Origin: G963663495 sp963663495
GTDB lineage: Bacteria > Bacteroidota > Rhodothermia > Rhodothermales > Bin80
Reading direction: 5' to 3'
NCBI GenBank assembly: GCA_963663495.1
Contig: OY760427.1
Location: forward strand, 4,774,001 to 4,838,000
DNA length: 64,000 bases
The notes beneath the pieces were generated by a model. It saw only the letters and a list, made by a program, of their open reading frames with translations. It searched no databases and had not been told where the DNA came from. Made by a program: the position numbers and the translations under genes. Below, one piece after another: positions 28,963-38,439 of this stretch (position 1 is its first letter; each line of letters opens with the position of its first letter).

Positions 28963-28982
28963 AAGCCCACCTAACGAAAAGC

Positions 28983-29294
28983 TTAAAGCGTCGATGTTCT
29001 GGAGGATTTGGTGATAGGACGTGCTTGTCGCGGGTAGAACGCGCGGTAGCGCATGGCCCTTGGCAGAATTTCCATGAGATACGGCTCGTGCTCGAATAGG
29101 CGGCGCAGAATCGGAAGCAGGCCCAGATAGACCGCAGCACAGCCGGCAAGCACCCATGGGTGGAACCGGGCAGCTACCGCCATGCAGACGAGGATGAGAG
29201 CTATCAGAAGGAAAGCGTCCTGTGGCAAGCCCAGGAGGTAGGGCTTGCGTCCCAGCGAGGAAAACACCTTTGCACGATTGCGACGAGAATGCAT
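28983..29294 (-). CDS. trbD: TrbD/VirB3-like membrane protein
   Basis: From ATG 29294 the protein has 103 residues: basic N-terminus with RKPYLLGLPQDAFLLIALIL (first helix), a second helix around WVLAGCAAVYLGLLPILRRL, then HEPYLMEILPRAMRYRAFYP. This is the TrbD/VirB3 pattern. The frame extends upstream through trbC in another phase and is not used. Confidence 0.82.
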   Translation of the reverse strand: MHSRRNRAKVFSSLGRKPYLLGLPQDAFLLIALILVCMAVAARFHPWVLAGCAAVYLGLLPILRRLFEHEPYLMEILPRAMRYRAFYPRQARPITKSSRTSTL

Positions 29295-29299
29295 CTCTT

Positions 29300-29596
29300 C
29301 TAAAGCACTGCGCCCTGAAAAGCGAAGAATTCCGAAATCTGGGCGGCACCGAATATGATAACCGCACCAATCACGGTGCGCCCGAGGATCTCCCCCGCAC
29401 GGCTGGCACGGGAAATCCACCAGGCCATCCCTCCAAGCACAATGATGAGTAGAAAACCTGCCGTGGCCAAATCACCGGTCAGCATCGAAACCAGCTTCTG
29501 AATGGTAGATGTGGCAAGCTCAATGCCGCGGACCCCGCTCGCCGCAGCCAGATGTGGCCCTACAACCAATACAGCACAGGTAGCATACATCCGCAT
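29300..29596 (-). CDS. trbC: TrbC/VirB2-like pilin precursor
   Basis: The 98-residue protein has a signal sequence (YATCAVLVVGPHLAAASG) and two hydrophobic helices separated by a short basic loop (MAWWISRASRAGEILGRTV). This is the compact architecture of VirB2/TrbC pilins. It lies between trbB and trbD as in canonical trb operons. The stop is 5 nt before trbD. Confidence 0.83.
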   Translation of the reverse strand: MRMYATCAVLVVGPHLAAASGVRGIELATSTIQKLVSMLTGDLATAGFLLIIVLGGMAWWISRASRAGEILGRTVIGAVIIFGAAQISEFFAFQGAVL

Positions 29597-29663
29597 AATA
29601 GTATCCCGGCAATAGCTTTCGTCATGCTACGACGCCGGCGGGCACCCCCGCTCCAGGGAGGCA

Positions 29664-30623
29664 CTACGATTCAGACAAAATGTGCTCCAACCTCCCGCCT
29701 TTTAGGCGTGCTATCCGTCGCACGCGGCGATAGGTGCCGTGGCCGGTAATCAGGACCACATACCGCACCGCGCGATGGACCATGGCCATCTGGTCCACAC
29801 CCCCCGCCCCTTCGCGAGCCAGCTCTGCCAGCCTCGTCACGGCTGCATCGCAGTCCTCACCGTGTACGGTACCGCACCCGCCAGGGTGGCCCGTGATCCA
29901 AGCATCAAGCAAATCCTTTGCCGCACCATCGCGAACCTCCCCAATAATGATCCGATCAGGCGTTGCACGGAGGCTGTACTTGACCAACTGTCGCATGGTC
30001 ACCTGATCTGTAGTGCGGAGGCGTAGTTGATCTGCAGCATGACAGAGCAGCTCTGGTGTGTCCTCCAGAATTATCACGCGCTCCAGTGGAAACTGCCTTG
30101 TGATGGCGGCAATGATGGCACCGCACAGCGTTGTCTTTCCACTGGCGGTAGGGCCGGCAACAATCACGTTATGCCGTTCCCGCACGATACCGCTTATTAT
30201 CTCAAACCCTTCGGAACTCAGTGCTCCCTGGTTCACATACTCCTCAAGCTCAATAGCCCGTGCAGGCGGCTTACGAATAATCAGCGCAGGACCCTCCGTT
30301 AGCGGGGGCAGGAAGCCCTGCAGACGGCACTTTCCAAACTCCTGCGGCAAGGCTGCTGCCAGAGAGGGCCGCCCCCTTGACACCTCCGTGCCTGCAAAAG
30401 TGGCTATGGCACGCAGAAACGCCTCAACCTCTGACGGACCAAGCATTGCACCGGTATCCAGCCTTCCTGTCAAACGGGAAACCAGACGCACGCGCATATC
30501 CGGGTTTACATATACCTCCTCAATGTCCGGGTCCACCAGCGCCCTGAGTACGGTCTCCCCCAGATACCGACGCAACAGATCCGCAAGCCGCAGAGCGTAC
30601 TCACTCACTGTACACGCGGGCAT
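29664..30623 (-). CDS. trbB: TrbB/VirB11-like secretion ATPase
   Basis: The 319-residue protein has an N-terminal domain (DPDIEEVYVNPDMRVRLVSR) and a RecA-like domain. The latter has Walker A GPTASGKTT near residue 157, the Asp box (VIILEDTPEL), Walker B/His region LRATPDRIIIGEVRDGAAKD, and TGHPGGCGTVHG. TrbB/VirB11 hexamers drive pilus assembly and substrate transfer. The start overlaps the end of the traF-like gene by 23 nt, so translation is probably coupled. Confidence 0.92.
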   Translation of the reverse strand: MPACTVSEYALRLADLLRRYLGETVLRALVDPDIEEVYVNPDMRVRLVSRLTGRLDTGAMLGPSEVEAFLRAIATFAGTEVSRGRPSLAAALPQEFGKCRLQGFLPPLTEGPALIIRKPPARAIELEEYVNQGALSSEGFEIISGIVRERHNVIVAGPTASGKTTLCGAIIAAITRQFPLERVIILEDTPELLCHAADQLRLRTTDQVTMRQLVKYSLRATPDRIIIGEVRDGAAKDLLDAWITGHPGGCGTVHGEDCDAAVTRLAELAREGAGGVDQMAMVHRAVRYVVLITGHGTYRRVRRIARLKGGRLEHILSES

Positions 30624-31191
30624 GTGCCTCCACGCGGCGGCGTGCCCGGCGTCCGACGGGAGTGAGCAGCACTAACGGTACACTGCACCCTGCCGGGCCA
30701 AAGTATCGGCTATCGTAGCTCATCGGATCCATAGCGCTTACGAGGAAGCACTCGCCGTGCGCCAGAACTCGCTCCCCTGCATAATGCTGCACGGATCTCC
30801 CACGGCCATCGTGCCGACTTGGAGCCGTCTCTGGCAGGGGCCGCCCATTGACGTGCACGCCAACACTGTCTACAATTGCAACGTCTCCTGCGACTCCCGC
30901 TACAAATTTGCCCACATGCGCCGCACCCCCAGGACATGATCCGGGATGCAGGTATCCCCGGTCCAGTGCGGTCGCCGCGAACGTGGCAGGAACACACGCG
31001 CGCACCAAGTCTCCCCTCTTAATATGATGCACTTTCTTCGCTACATAGAGCCCTCTTGGCAGCGACGGACTGGTGTTGTAGAAAAGGGGTAGCGCTGTCA
31101 AACCAGGAGGAACAATGCCAAGAACGAGCAAGAGCGATACCAACATAGTCGCAGTAACTGCCCCGCCTATAATCTTGGATCCGAGCGACAT
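30601..31191 (-). CDS. traF: TraF-like conjugative signal peptidase (S26 family)
   Basis: The 196-residue protein has one N-terminal membrane helix, then the S26 motif NTSPSLPRGLY with the likely catalytic Ser. The VGKFVAGVAGD region carries the general-base Lys, and a C-terminal DSRYFGP follows. TraF-type peptidases mature and circularise TrbC pilin in RP4-like systems. Its position directly before trbB fits that role. It is the first gene of the transfer operon as seen in the window. Confidence 0.87.
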   Translation of the reverse strand: MSLGSKIIGGAVTATMLVSLLLVLGIVPPGLTALPLFYNTSPSLPRGLYVAKKVHHIKRGDLVRACVPATFAATALDRGYLHPGSCPGGAAHVGKFVAGVAGDVAIVDSVGVHVNGRPLPETAPSRHDGRGRSVQHYAGERVLAHGECFLVSAMDPMSYDSRYFGPAGCSVPLVLLTPVGRRARRRVEAHARVYSE

Positions 31192-31276
31192 AGTTAGCTA
31201 TTTTGTCCGCCACACCAACGCCATTACAGTCCGACCGGATGACCATCCCATACAATGTTTCCCGAATCGTCACAAC

Positions 31277-31860
31277 ATGTGCGGTCGCATGGCGAAGGCC
31301 CACACCCCGGGGAGCTCGCCCATGCTATGGGTGTTGAGTAGGGAGCGGAGGTGCTAAAGGGGCTTCGACCCTCTTCCAATGTGGCACCGTCAGCGGTACT
31401 CCCTGCCGCGCAGACCCCTTCAGGAGTGTACCTGGGCGCGCCTCAAATGGGGCATTGATCCACCGTGGAAGGGCCGTGCTGTCATCAATGCCCTCTCCGA
31501 AACCGTGGATACACAACGATTCTTCCGGGGGATGCATCGCTGTGTGATACCGGCGACTGCCTACTACTAATGGAAGCAGCGTGGACAGCTATGGTGTATG
31601 CGCCCGGTAGCGCAGCAGCCACTGCTGCTGGCTGGCATCCATCGTGGCTGGCCATGTATTATCCCGACACGCTCTGGACGAGACGACATTGCAACAATCC
31701 ACGACCGCATGCCCGTCGTTATGCCGCCGGTAACGCTCCCGGCATGGTTGGAAGACGAACGGGCTGCGCCGTTTGTTTACGAGGCAGCGCGCACACTACC
31801 GCTACGCAATTACAGAGTTGTGGCAGCGGTTGGCAATATTCGCTTCAACACGCCAGAATG
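31277..31860 (+). pseudogene. SRAP/YedK (HMCES-type) gene, decayed
   Basis: The protein begins with MCGR, the invariant start with the catalytic Cys2 of SRAP proteins, which crosslink to abasic sites in single-stranded DNA. A frameshift soon follows. In the next frame comes RLKWGIDPPW, INALSETVDTQRFFRGMHRC, VIPATAYY, a TAA stop, then WKQRGQ. Family members have Glu at the stop position (YYEW), a catalytic residue. Downstream, in yet another frame, ILTRSGRDDIATIHDRMPVV-like text matches the conserved HDRMPV block. Several frame changes plus the stop show a dead gene. Confidence 0.7.
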
Positions 31861-32480
31861 CCTAGCTCCATATGGCAGTCACGCATCTCCACCATCGTAC
31901 CATAGCTATCGCGGAGTATCAGTCGGCACGGGCCTCCCTGGCTGCCAGGAGGATTCTGCAAGGATGCCCTGTTAACGAGGCGTCCGAGGTTGCGGAAACG
32001 AGGAGCCCTCCCGTTCCCCATACATGTCGCATTTTTCCTGTCAATTACCACCACGCGGCTGACCGCGCTGCGGCATGAGGCATCAACCGTCAGGTTGATA
32101 GGGCCTACCGCGAATTGAATGCCACCATCGTTCGACACTGCAAGTCCCATCCCGAGGATGCGGGCACGCTCATCCGTATCAATTCGGTTGGAAAGTTGCT
32201 CGAACGAGTAGCTGACAACGCAAAGAGTGTTGCCAAGTACGTTGTCTACATTATTGAGGGAGTGGACCTGCGCCACATTGTTTGGAAGCAGCCTGCGAGT
32301 GCTGGTTAGCTTCCGGCGGAATAGCCGTCAATCCCATGGCATGGCTATTCGGGGAACGCCTTTGAGATCTTCGTGATTTCAGGGAATTACTGGTCCCATT
32401 GCGATCACCCTTAGCGATTGAAGCCCAGTACTTGTGGCTTGGTTGAGGCCAGGATTCTTGGACTAAATTGAGGGGCGTTC
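31861..32480. other. Stretch without a supported gene before the symporter fragment
   Basis: Only short frames are open and none carries a motif I recognise. A 143-codon minus frame (31845-32276) has moderately protein-like text but no family match. A small inverted repeat (GAATAGCC / GGCTATTC, about 32323-32354) is present, of unknown meaning. Confidence 0.4.
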
Positions 32481-32495
32481 GGGTTACCAACCCCG

Positions 32496-33352
32496 ATGGC
32501 CACACAGTTGTCTGCGATCACGATGATTGGAACGACGGGGCAGGGGGCAACAGACGGCATCAGGTTTATTCAATTCTACTTTGGCCTGCCATTGGCCATG
32601 GTGATTTTGGGAGTGACGCTGGTCCCTTTCCTTCACCGGAGCGGCGTATTCACTGCCTATGAGTATCTGGAAAAGCGGTTTGATGCCCGGACTAGGTCCC
32701 TGACTAGCTTCCTTTTCCTATTGTCGCGGGGAATGTCGTGTGGCACTATAATTGCCGCTCCTTCGGTGGTGTTTGCAGCCGTGTTGGGGATTGATTTTGT
32801 ATGGAGTGTAGCACTAATCGGCGTACCGGCAGTGGTCTATACTATGGTCGGTGGCATACAGGCGGTAGCCTGGGCTGATGTGAAGCAGATGGTACTGATT
32901 GTCTTCTCGCTGCTCGCAGTGGTGGTAGTACTGCTCTTGCGCATGCCTGTGGACGTATCTGAAGCCATGCACATTGCCGGGGCCACCGGGAGGCTACAGG
33001 TATTCGATTTGTCCTTCAATCTGACAGAGACATATACGCTGTGGACTGGACTGCTGGGTGGGACATTCCTGATGCTGTCCTATTTCGGTACGGATCAGAG
33101 TCAGGTTCAGCGGTATTTGGCGGCGCGGAGTGTGTCCGAGGCCCGTAGTTCGCTGCTCATGAGTGCCTACTGGAAAATTCCGCTACAGACACTGGTATTG
33201 CTCATCGGTGTGCTGGTGTTTGTGTTTTACCTCTTCCAAGCTCCGCCCTTGCTATTCAATCCGGCCCTTGAAGAGGCTGTAGGTACAGAGCAAGGGGCTG
33301 CGTACGCGGAGCTGGAGGAGCGTAATCACGAGGCATTTGAAGCGCGCGAGTC
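32496..33352 (+). pseudogene. Sodium/solute symporter (SSS family), fragment 1 of 3
   Basis: Membrane helices and SSS motifs are clear: ATQLSAITMIGTTGQGATDG, FLHRSGVFTAYEYLEKRFDA, SRGMSCGTIIAAPSVVF, GGIQAVAWADVKQMVLIVFS and LSYFGTDQSQVQRYLAARS. The first one or two helices of the family are missing; homology starts abruptly near 32490, so the gene is also truncated at its 5' end. Coding stops at the IS66 boundary after EAFEARE. The SSS family co-transports sugars, amino acids or other solutes with sodium. Substrate unknown. Confidence 0.88.
33345..33352 (+). repeat. Left 8-bp target duplication of the IS66 element
   Basis: CGCGAGTC here is repeated exactly at 38079-38086 on the other side of the element. 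Eight base pairs is the size typical of IS66-family insertion. Removing one copy and the element restores the symporter reading frame. Confidence 0.93.
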
Positions 33353-33540
33353 GTATCCGTCCGGTGAAGTACATTATAACCGAGGGTATTTACTCTCTCA
33401 ATTAGAGTAAGTTAGGGCGCGGTTCGAAGGTTTATAGGCTAGCGTCGGTTGGGTGTGCAGGAGTTAAGTACCTAACAGCGTATTCTCAGACCCGTACACG
33501 GATCTAGTCGGATGACCCGGGCGCGCCTGTTTAGGGGCTC

Positions 33541-34353
33541 CTATGCCGCTTTCTTGACGGTAGCTTGCTGCAAGTCCCGACTAGCTTTCCAATGATGGGG
33601 CAAGAGTTCAGCCATGCGGTCGGCAGGATGTGTCGGAAGACGGCGTAGTACGTCGGTAAGCCATTCAATCGGGTTTGTCGATTGCAACTTGCATGTGGCA
33701 AAAAGAGCGTACAGTACTGCGGACCGCTGCGCTGCCGCATGCGATCCCGCAAACAGATGGTTTTTTCGACCAAGCGCAATCGCTCGCATCTGGTTCTCGA
33801 CCAGATTGTTATCAATCTCAACCTTGCCGTCTTCCAGGTAACAAACCAGCTTCTCCCACCTGTTGAGCATGTACCCCACGGCTTCATCCCATCCCGCACT
33901 CGGCCGGTGCTCACGACTCTCCTCAAGCCATGGCTTCAACTTCTCCAGTACCGGCCGTGCCTCCTCCTGTCGTACCTCCACACGCCGAGCCGGACCAGCT
34001 CCCTCCTTACGCAACCCACGCTCTATCGCATACAACTGCCGGATTTCCTCCATTACATGGCGCACCTTCTTGGGCTCCTTTTTTCTGCAGTCATAAAACT
34101 TGCGACGCGCATGCGCCATACATCCAAACAGCGTTATCCCGCCCCGCGTACCAAACGCATCGTACACCACATACCCGTCGGTTTGCATCGCCCCTCTATA
34201 TCCGCGCAAGAATTCCCAGGGTCCAGCGCGCGCACGGCTCGGGCTGTAATCCATCATCACCACCTTCGCCCGCGGTGCCAGGTATACCCAAAGATAGCCG
34301 CGATGCGTCTTTCCTTCGTTTTTCTTCCCTTTCTTCTCCTTCCCTTTCTTCTT
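33541..34353 (-). CDS. tnpC: IS66 transposase TnpC, 3' exon (after the group II intron)
   Basis: This 271-codon segment continues the transposase in frame after the intron. It begins KKKGKEKKGK and reads GYLWVYLAPRAKVVMMDYSPSR, LRGYRGAMQTDGYVVYD, MAHARRKFYD, and GWDEAVGYMLNRWEKL. It ends with the IS66 C-terminal block NNLVENQMRAIALGRKNHLFAG, where the DDE glutamate lies. Joined to 36985-37833 it gives about 553 residues, normal for TnpC. A functional transposase would require intron splicing. Confidence 0.88.
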   Translation of the reverse strand, partial: KKKGKEKKGKKNEGKTHRGYLWVYLAPRAKVVMMDYSPSRARAGPWEFLRGYRGAMQTDGYVVYDAFGTRGGITLFGCMAHARRKFYDCRKKEPKKVRHVMEEIRQLYAIERGLRKEGAGPARRVEVRQEEARPVLEKLKPWLEESREHRPSAGWDEAVGYMLNRWEKLVCYLEDGKVEIDNNLVENQMRAIALGRKNHLFAGSHAAAQRSAVLYALFATCKLQSTNPIEWLTDVLRRLPTHPADRMAELLPHHWKASRDLQQATVKKAA

Positions 34354-34391
34354 ATACCGGTAGGGACCCGAGTCGCCCCGGGCCCCCCGGA

Positions 34392-34425
34392 CAGATCCGG
34401 ACGTGCGCGTTAACGCATCCGGCTC
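34392..34425 (-). ncRNA. Group II intron domain V (outer intron)
   Basis: The minus strand reads GAGCCGGATGCG, a UUAA-type loop, then CGCGCACGTCCGG and a short tail: 34 nt, foldable into the classic domain V hairpin with the catalytic AGC at its base. Domain V is the catalytic heart of group II introns. The same element occurs in both 706-bp introns with one changed loop base. Confidence 0.85.
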
Positions 34426-35919
34426 CTCCCTTGGGTCGCGCCAGCGCGCTTAACGGTGAATCGTGTGGAAGGCCATGGGTGCCGGATCTCCAACTTCGGC
34501 CAGTGTATCGCAGTGAGCTTGTCCATCGTGTCCCACGTCGTACGATCCCGCTGGGAACGTCGTCGTAACACACGCATCCATATCCAGTACAGCCGGATGT
34601 AGCAGCTCGCAAGGTACCGGTAACTCGTCGGTACGGCATAGTAATTCAACCATCCGTTGAGCACCCGCCCCAACCATTTCCCCGTCTCATGCACCGGGCG
34701 GTGCATGCGGCGAATCAGCTGCCCCTTCACGCGCTTCAGAAAACGAGCCATACGCTTGGCTATCGGCTTACGACCAAGACTAAATCGCCCCCTCCGATCT
34801 CTACGACAGTAATGCGTAAATCCCAGAAAGTCGAATGTCTCCGGTCGACCCTCACCACGCTTCCTGCGATCTTCCTCGGCATGTCGCCCGAATTCAATCA
34901 GACGAGTCTTCCCCGGATGCAGTCTCAACCCGAACTTATCAAGCCGATCCCGCAGTGCACGCAGATAACGTTGCGCTGTCCCCTCGTACTGGAAACACAC
35001 CACGAAATCATCCGCATAACGAATGATGTAGACCTCCCCCCGCACTCCGCTGTGACTTGCGCCATGCATCGGTCCAAAGATCCAACACGTAATGAAGATA
35101 AATGTTGGCCAGTATAGGGGAAATCACCGCACCCTGCGGTGTACCCTCCTCACTATCCCGCCACATCCCATCTACCATCACGCCCGCCTTCAACCACTTG
35201 ATGATCAACCGAATCACCCGCTTATCCGCAATACGATGCTCCAAGAAGCGGATAAGCCACTCCTGGTTTACCGTGTCAAAGAACTTGCGAATGTCGGCGT
35301 CCACAATGTAGTTGACCTTGCGACGCTCTATCACGTATGCCAAAGCATCCAACGCGTCGTGCGCGCTGCGCTTCGGCCGGAACCCATAGCTGAAACCCAC
35401 AAACTCCTCCTCGAAAATCGGAGTCAGTATACGTTCCACCACAGCCCTCTGGACGATCTTGTCCTCCAGTGCAGCCATGCCAAGCGGTCGTGTACCTCCG
35501 TCCGGCTTGGGTATCTCTACCCGCTTGGACGGGGTCGCCCGGTACGCTCCTGTATGTACACGGCGGTGAAGGTCCGTCATACGGTCCTCCAAATCCTCCG
35601 CGTACCTCTCCCATGTCATACCATCCACTCCCGGTGCCGCTTCACACTTCTGCGCGTGGAAGGCGGTCCTAAGCGCTTCCATGCTGACATGGTGCAGTAA
35701 CGTCGTGAGACGCTCCGCTGGGTTTCGCTTCACGAACTCCCGTAACCGCTCCTTCCCCTGTGACACGCGAGCCCATTTCTGCGCCTGGTGCGTGGTAGGA
35801 TCTCGCGATTTCCCCTCGGGCGACAGCCTTCGCTCCCGCTGCTCCGCCAGGGTATCGTCCCCTTTGTTCGCAGCATTCATCGCTACTATGCTGTCGTCTG
35901 ACTTCTTCATACCGTGCAT
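34410..35919 (-). pseudogene. ltrA: Group II intron reverse transcriptase/maturase, split by a one-base frameshift
   Basis: The first frame (35919-35008) covers RT blocks 0-4: PGVDGMTWERYAEDL, IPKPDGGTRPLGMAALEDKI, FSYGFRPKRSAHDAL, VDADIRKFFDTV, EGTPQGAVISPILANIYLHY. The second frame (to 34410) holds catalytic YADD (IIRYADDFVV), block 6-7 (LELHPGKT-like RLHPGKTRLIEFG), LGFTHY and the maturase X domain. The shift occurs at a run of six C's on the plus strand (35036-35041); deleting one restores continuity. No HNH endonuclease domain is present. Loss may be real, programmed or a sequencing error. Confidence 0.87.
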
Positions 35920-36124
35920 CTCCGGTTACGGTGTCTCCACCTTTCCTTCGCCGTCCCGCACGACTGCAGGACAGTATGAAGACCTCCCAGGTCCCGACAA
36001 GGTATGTACGTGCGTCCATGGGGTCTCAGACACCGCGGGCCTGTCCGCCGTCTTACCATAACGATGACGGACATGTTGCCTTCGACCAAAGGAAGAGCCT
36101 CGGCAACCCGAACAAGAAGTCTTT

Positions 36125-36830
36125 CTCGCGGTAGCCCCCGGGTTTCCCCGGAGGCCCCGCACAGATCCGGACGTGCGCGCTAACGCATCCGGCTCTTCCC
36201 TTGGGTCGCGCCACCGCGCATGACGTTAACAGACCAGCGAACCGGCCCGTTGCCGTAACCGCACCTTCCCCTGGCACACGAACCTGGCTCTGTGTCCAGT
36301 GCGTGCCATGTTGCATACGAACCTGGTTCTGCGTCCAGTGCATGCCGGGAACTACGGTTTCCCCTCGGGTGCGACGCTTCGCTCCACCAACTCCGCCACA
36401 TGGTCTTCCATGCTTTGTTCGCCAGCTTCATCACTACTATCATCGCATCGGACTTCTCTTCAACGTACATCCTCCGATCAGCATTTCGCCTACGCTTCGG
36501 CGGCCCCGCCCTTGGCGCTGGGCGTTGAAAAGATCTCCCAGGTCCCGGCAGGATATGTACATACGTCCATGGGGTCTTAGACACCGCGGGCCTGTCCGCC
36601 CTCTCACCATAACGATGACGAACATATTGCCTTCGACCGCACCGATAATCTCGGCGACCCGAACGACACATCTTTCGTTGCTCAATATCCCTGGCCATAT
36701 GCGCCGCTACCGACACTTCACGTCCACCCTCACGAGTGACCGCGCACGGCTCGCGGAAATATGTGCTTGGTTCTTGCTTCATATTACGGGACTTCCACCC
36801 GCTATATCCTTGCCAGTTAGCCTGGCGTAC
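36125..36830 (-). ncRNA. 706-bp ORF-less group II intron nested inside the larger intron (twintron)
   Basis: The 5' end GTACGCC lies at 36830 and the 3' end CTACCGCGAG at 36125; domain V is at 36162-36195. The 5' part is homologous to the outer intron, and it includes a relic of the RT start (EEKSDAMIVVMKLANKA, compare MKKSDDSIVAMNAANKG in the full RT). Then the RT body is deleted, with the sequence resuming at the conserved GCGCGACCCAAGGG before domain V. It is inserted after GCATCG of the outer intron. A copy of the same length and nearly identical sequence lies at 60171-60876. Confidence 0.85.
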
Positions 36831-36984
36831 CGATGCTCCATGTCCCTGGCCACACGCACCGCTACCGACGCTTCGCGTCTACCCTCACGAGTAGCCACGC
36901 ACGGCTCGCGGAAATATGTACTTGGTTGTAGCTTCATGTTACGGGACTTTCACCCGCTATACCTTGCCAGTTAGCCTGGCGCAC

Positions 36985-37833
36985 CCCTTTCTTCTTCCCT
37001 TTCTTCTTCGGCTTTTGCACCGGGAACGTTGTCTCATCCACCTGCAGATACCCGCTACGAAGCACCTCCTTACGCAACGCATCTCCTAACGGACCCAGAT
37101 ACGTCGCTACCTTCGCAATCCAATCCCCCATTGTAGCAGCCGATAGCTTCACGCCATGGCGCTGAAACTTCTTCCGCAGCCGGTATAGCGGCATATGATC
37201 CACATATTTGGCTACCGCCAAATACGCCAACAACCCCGGACCCGCCTTCCCCTTCGGTATGACACGCTTCGGCAACGGCGCTATGACCACCCCCTTGCGA
37301 GGCTCCTTGCAGACAACGTACTTCGGCCGCACAATCCGTACTACCCTCGTGAAGCCCGGCACATATTCCAGGTACTCCGTTACTTCCTCGCCGATGTACT
37401 TCATACCCGCGGTGCTGCCCTCCGGCTCAAGGCGGATCACCTCTCTGGGCAGATGGTCCGGAATCGGCCCACGCACCGGCTTGTTCTTCCCACGCCGCTT
37501 GCGCTTTACCGGGACATACTCCTCCTCCTCCTCCTCGGGCTCAACAGCTTCTGGTTCCTCTCCAGACAACTGGCCTTGCTGCGCATTGTCCGCCGGCGTG
37601 TAACGCTCACTCTTTTTGCCAGAGAGTAGGCGATGCGCTTGTTCCAACCTGTCTTCCAGATGGCTAATCTTCGCAGCCATATCCGCGATGTTCTTGGATA
37701 GACGATCGGCTTTTTTCTCCAAGCGACGGACCTGCTTTCGCAGATCCTTGTTCTCAGCCTCTTGGTTTCTTAGCCTCTGAAAAAGGGCTTCACCGGCAGG
37801 AGAAGAGGGGGAGAAAGATACCTTGGGCCGCAT
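36985..37833 (-). CDS. tnpC: IS66 transposase TnpC, 5' exon
   Basis: From ATG 37833 (MRPKVSFSPSS) 283 codons run to the intron. A coiled coil comes first (EAENKDLRKQVRRLEKKADRL), then LSGKKSERYTP, an acidic patch, the KRKRRGKN basic region, the YVVCKEPRKG…LPKRVIPKGKAGPGLLAYLAVAKYVDHMPLYRL block and SAATMGDWIAK. All are IS66 TnpC hallmarks. The first DDE aspartate is in YLQVDETTFPV. Without splicing, translation would end within the intron at 36934. Confidence 0.88.
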
Positions 37834-38078
37834 AGTTCGTGTACATGTGCGTCCGCCACAATGTTCCGGTTCTTCTCCCCAAAACCCATGTTTTTTGTCC
37901 CCAAAGACGCTGATTGCTGCCTGCATTCAGGCGCCAAGACGATAAGCTGCACACCACTCCGAAATTCCCAAGTCGGCACACCAAACCCGGCGTATAATCA
38001 CCTTGCACTAAGCTCTACAAGCGGACTACGCAGACCAATGCTAAGCCCGCTTTACCATGTACTTCACCGTACGGATAC

Positions 38079-38201
38079 CGCGAGTCTGCTGCGCGTACAG
38101 CGGCGGATGCAGGCGGGGCCGCGCGCGAGGAGGCGCTTGCGGAGTTCAGGGGGCATGAGCAGGAGGTCACGGAGGTTCGCTCTGCGGCGCTGGCTCTAGC
38201 A
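38079..38201 (+). pseudogene. SSS symporter, fragment 2 of 3 (between two insertions)
   Basis: After the right IS66 target duplication the symporter frame continues: ESAARTAADAGGAAREEALA, then FRGHEQEVTEVRSAALALA. This is the charged cytoplasmic loop that follows fragment 1, so the gene once ran straight through. The second insertion begins 123 bp later. Confidence 0.8.
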
Positions 38202-38380
38202 CTGCCCTTCCCCCATAAATCATCCATAACGGTTCGATTGTTCGTCAGTTCTGGTCAACTCTCGCTGGCATGGCTGTCGGAATATCTCGGGTATTTCGAC
38301 CTGACAGGTATGGTGTGTGACTTGAGGTGAATAATGCCGTCCTCTCGTGCGGATACGCGATCTCTTCCTGCGCCGCTTCC
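38202..38380 (+). repeat. Left 179-bp terminal inverted repeat
   Basis: It matches the complement of 41069-41247 at roughly 90 percent, by manual count. Terminal repeats in IS4 elements are usually about 16-25 bp, so this length is unusual. Confidence 0.85.
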
Positions 38381-38439
38381 ACTGCCATCCTACCACTTCA
38401 TGTATTTGACATTTTGCTACTTGTTTTTTATGTTGTGGC

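Larger units (their letters stand above)
34354..36984 (-). ncRNA. Group II intron with reverse transcriptase, inserted in IS66 tnpC
   Basis: The 5' end is GTGCGCC at 36984 and the 3' end is CTACCGGTAT at 34354, ten bases after the CTAC of domain VI. These boundaries join the two tnpC exons in frame (…KKKG / KKKG…). A 34-nt domain V with the AGC triad lies near the 3' end. The ORF encodes a reverse transcriptase/maturase. A second, ORF-less intron sits inside its 5' region, so the host intron without it would be about 1.9 kb. The insertion site is a purine-rich AAGAAAGGG tract rather than a terminator, which argues against the common class C habit. Confidence 0.88.
33353..38078 (-). mobile_element. 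IS66-family insertion sequence carrying nested group II introns
   Basis: The ends are inverted repeats: GTATCCGTCCGGTGAAGTACAT at the left and GTATCCGTACGGTGAAGTACAT read inward from the right, with one difference in 22 bases. Perfect 8-bp direct repeats flank it. It has a single transposase gene (tnpC) on the minus strand and no tnpA or tnpB, as in the ISBst12-like branch. The 4.7 kb length is explained by a 2.6 kb group II intron inside tnpC; without it the element is about 2.1 kb. Confidence 0.93.

Noticed and set aside
31845..32276. 143-codon minus frame next to the SRAP remnant
   Set aside because: Partly protein-like text, but no family recognised and it overlaps the end of the plus-strand SRAP remnant; too weak to call.
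36180..36782. Long open frames on both strands across the 706-bp intron (also 60226-60924)
   Set aside because: They cover intron RNA structure (domain V, RT-start relic) and occur identically in both intron copies; the frames have no protein-family character.
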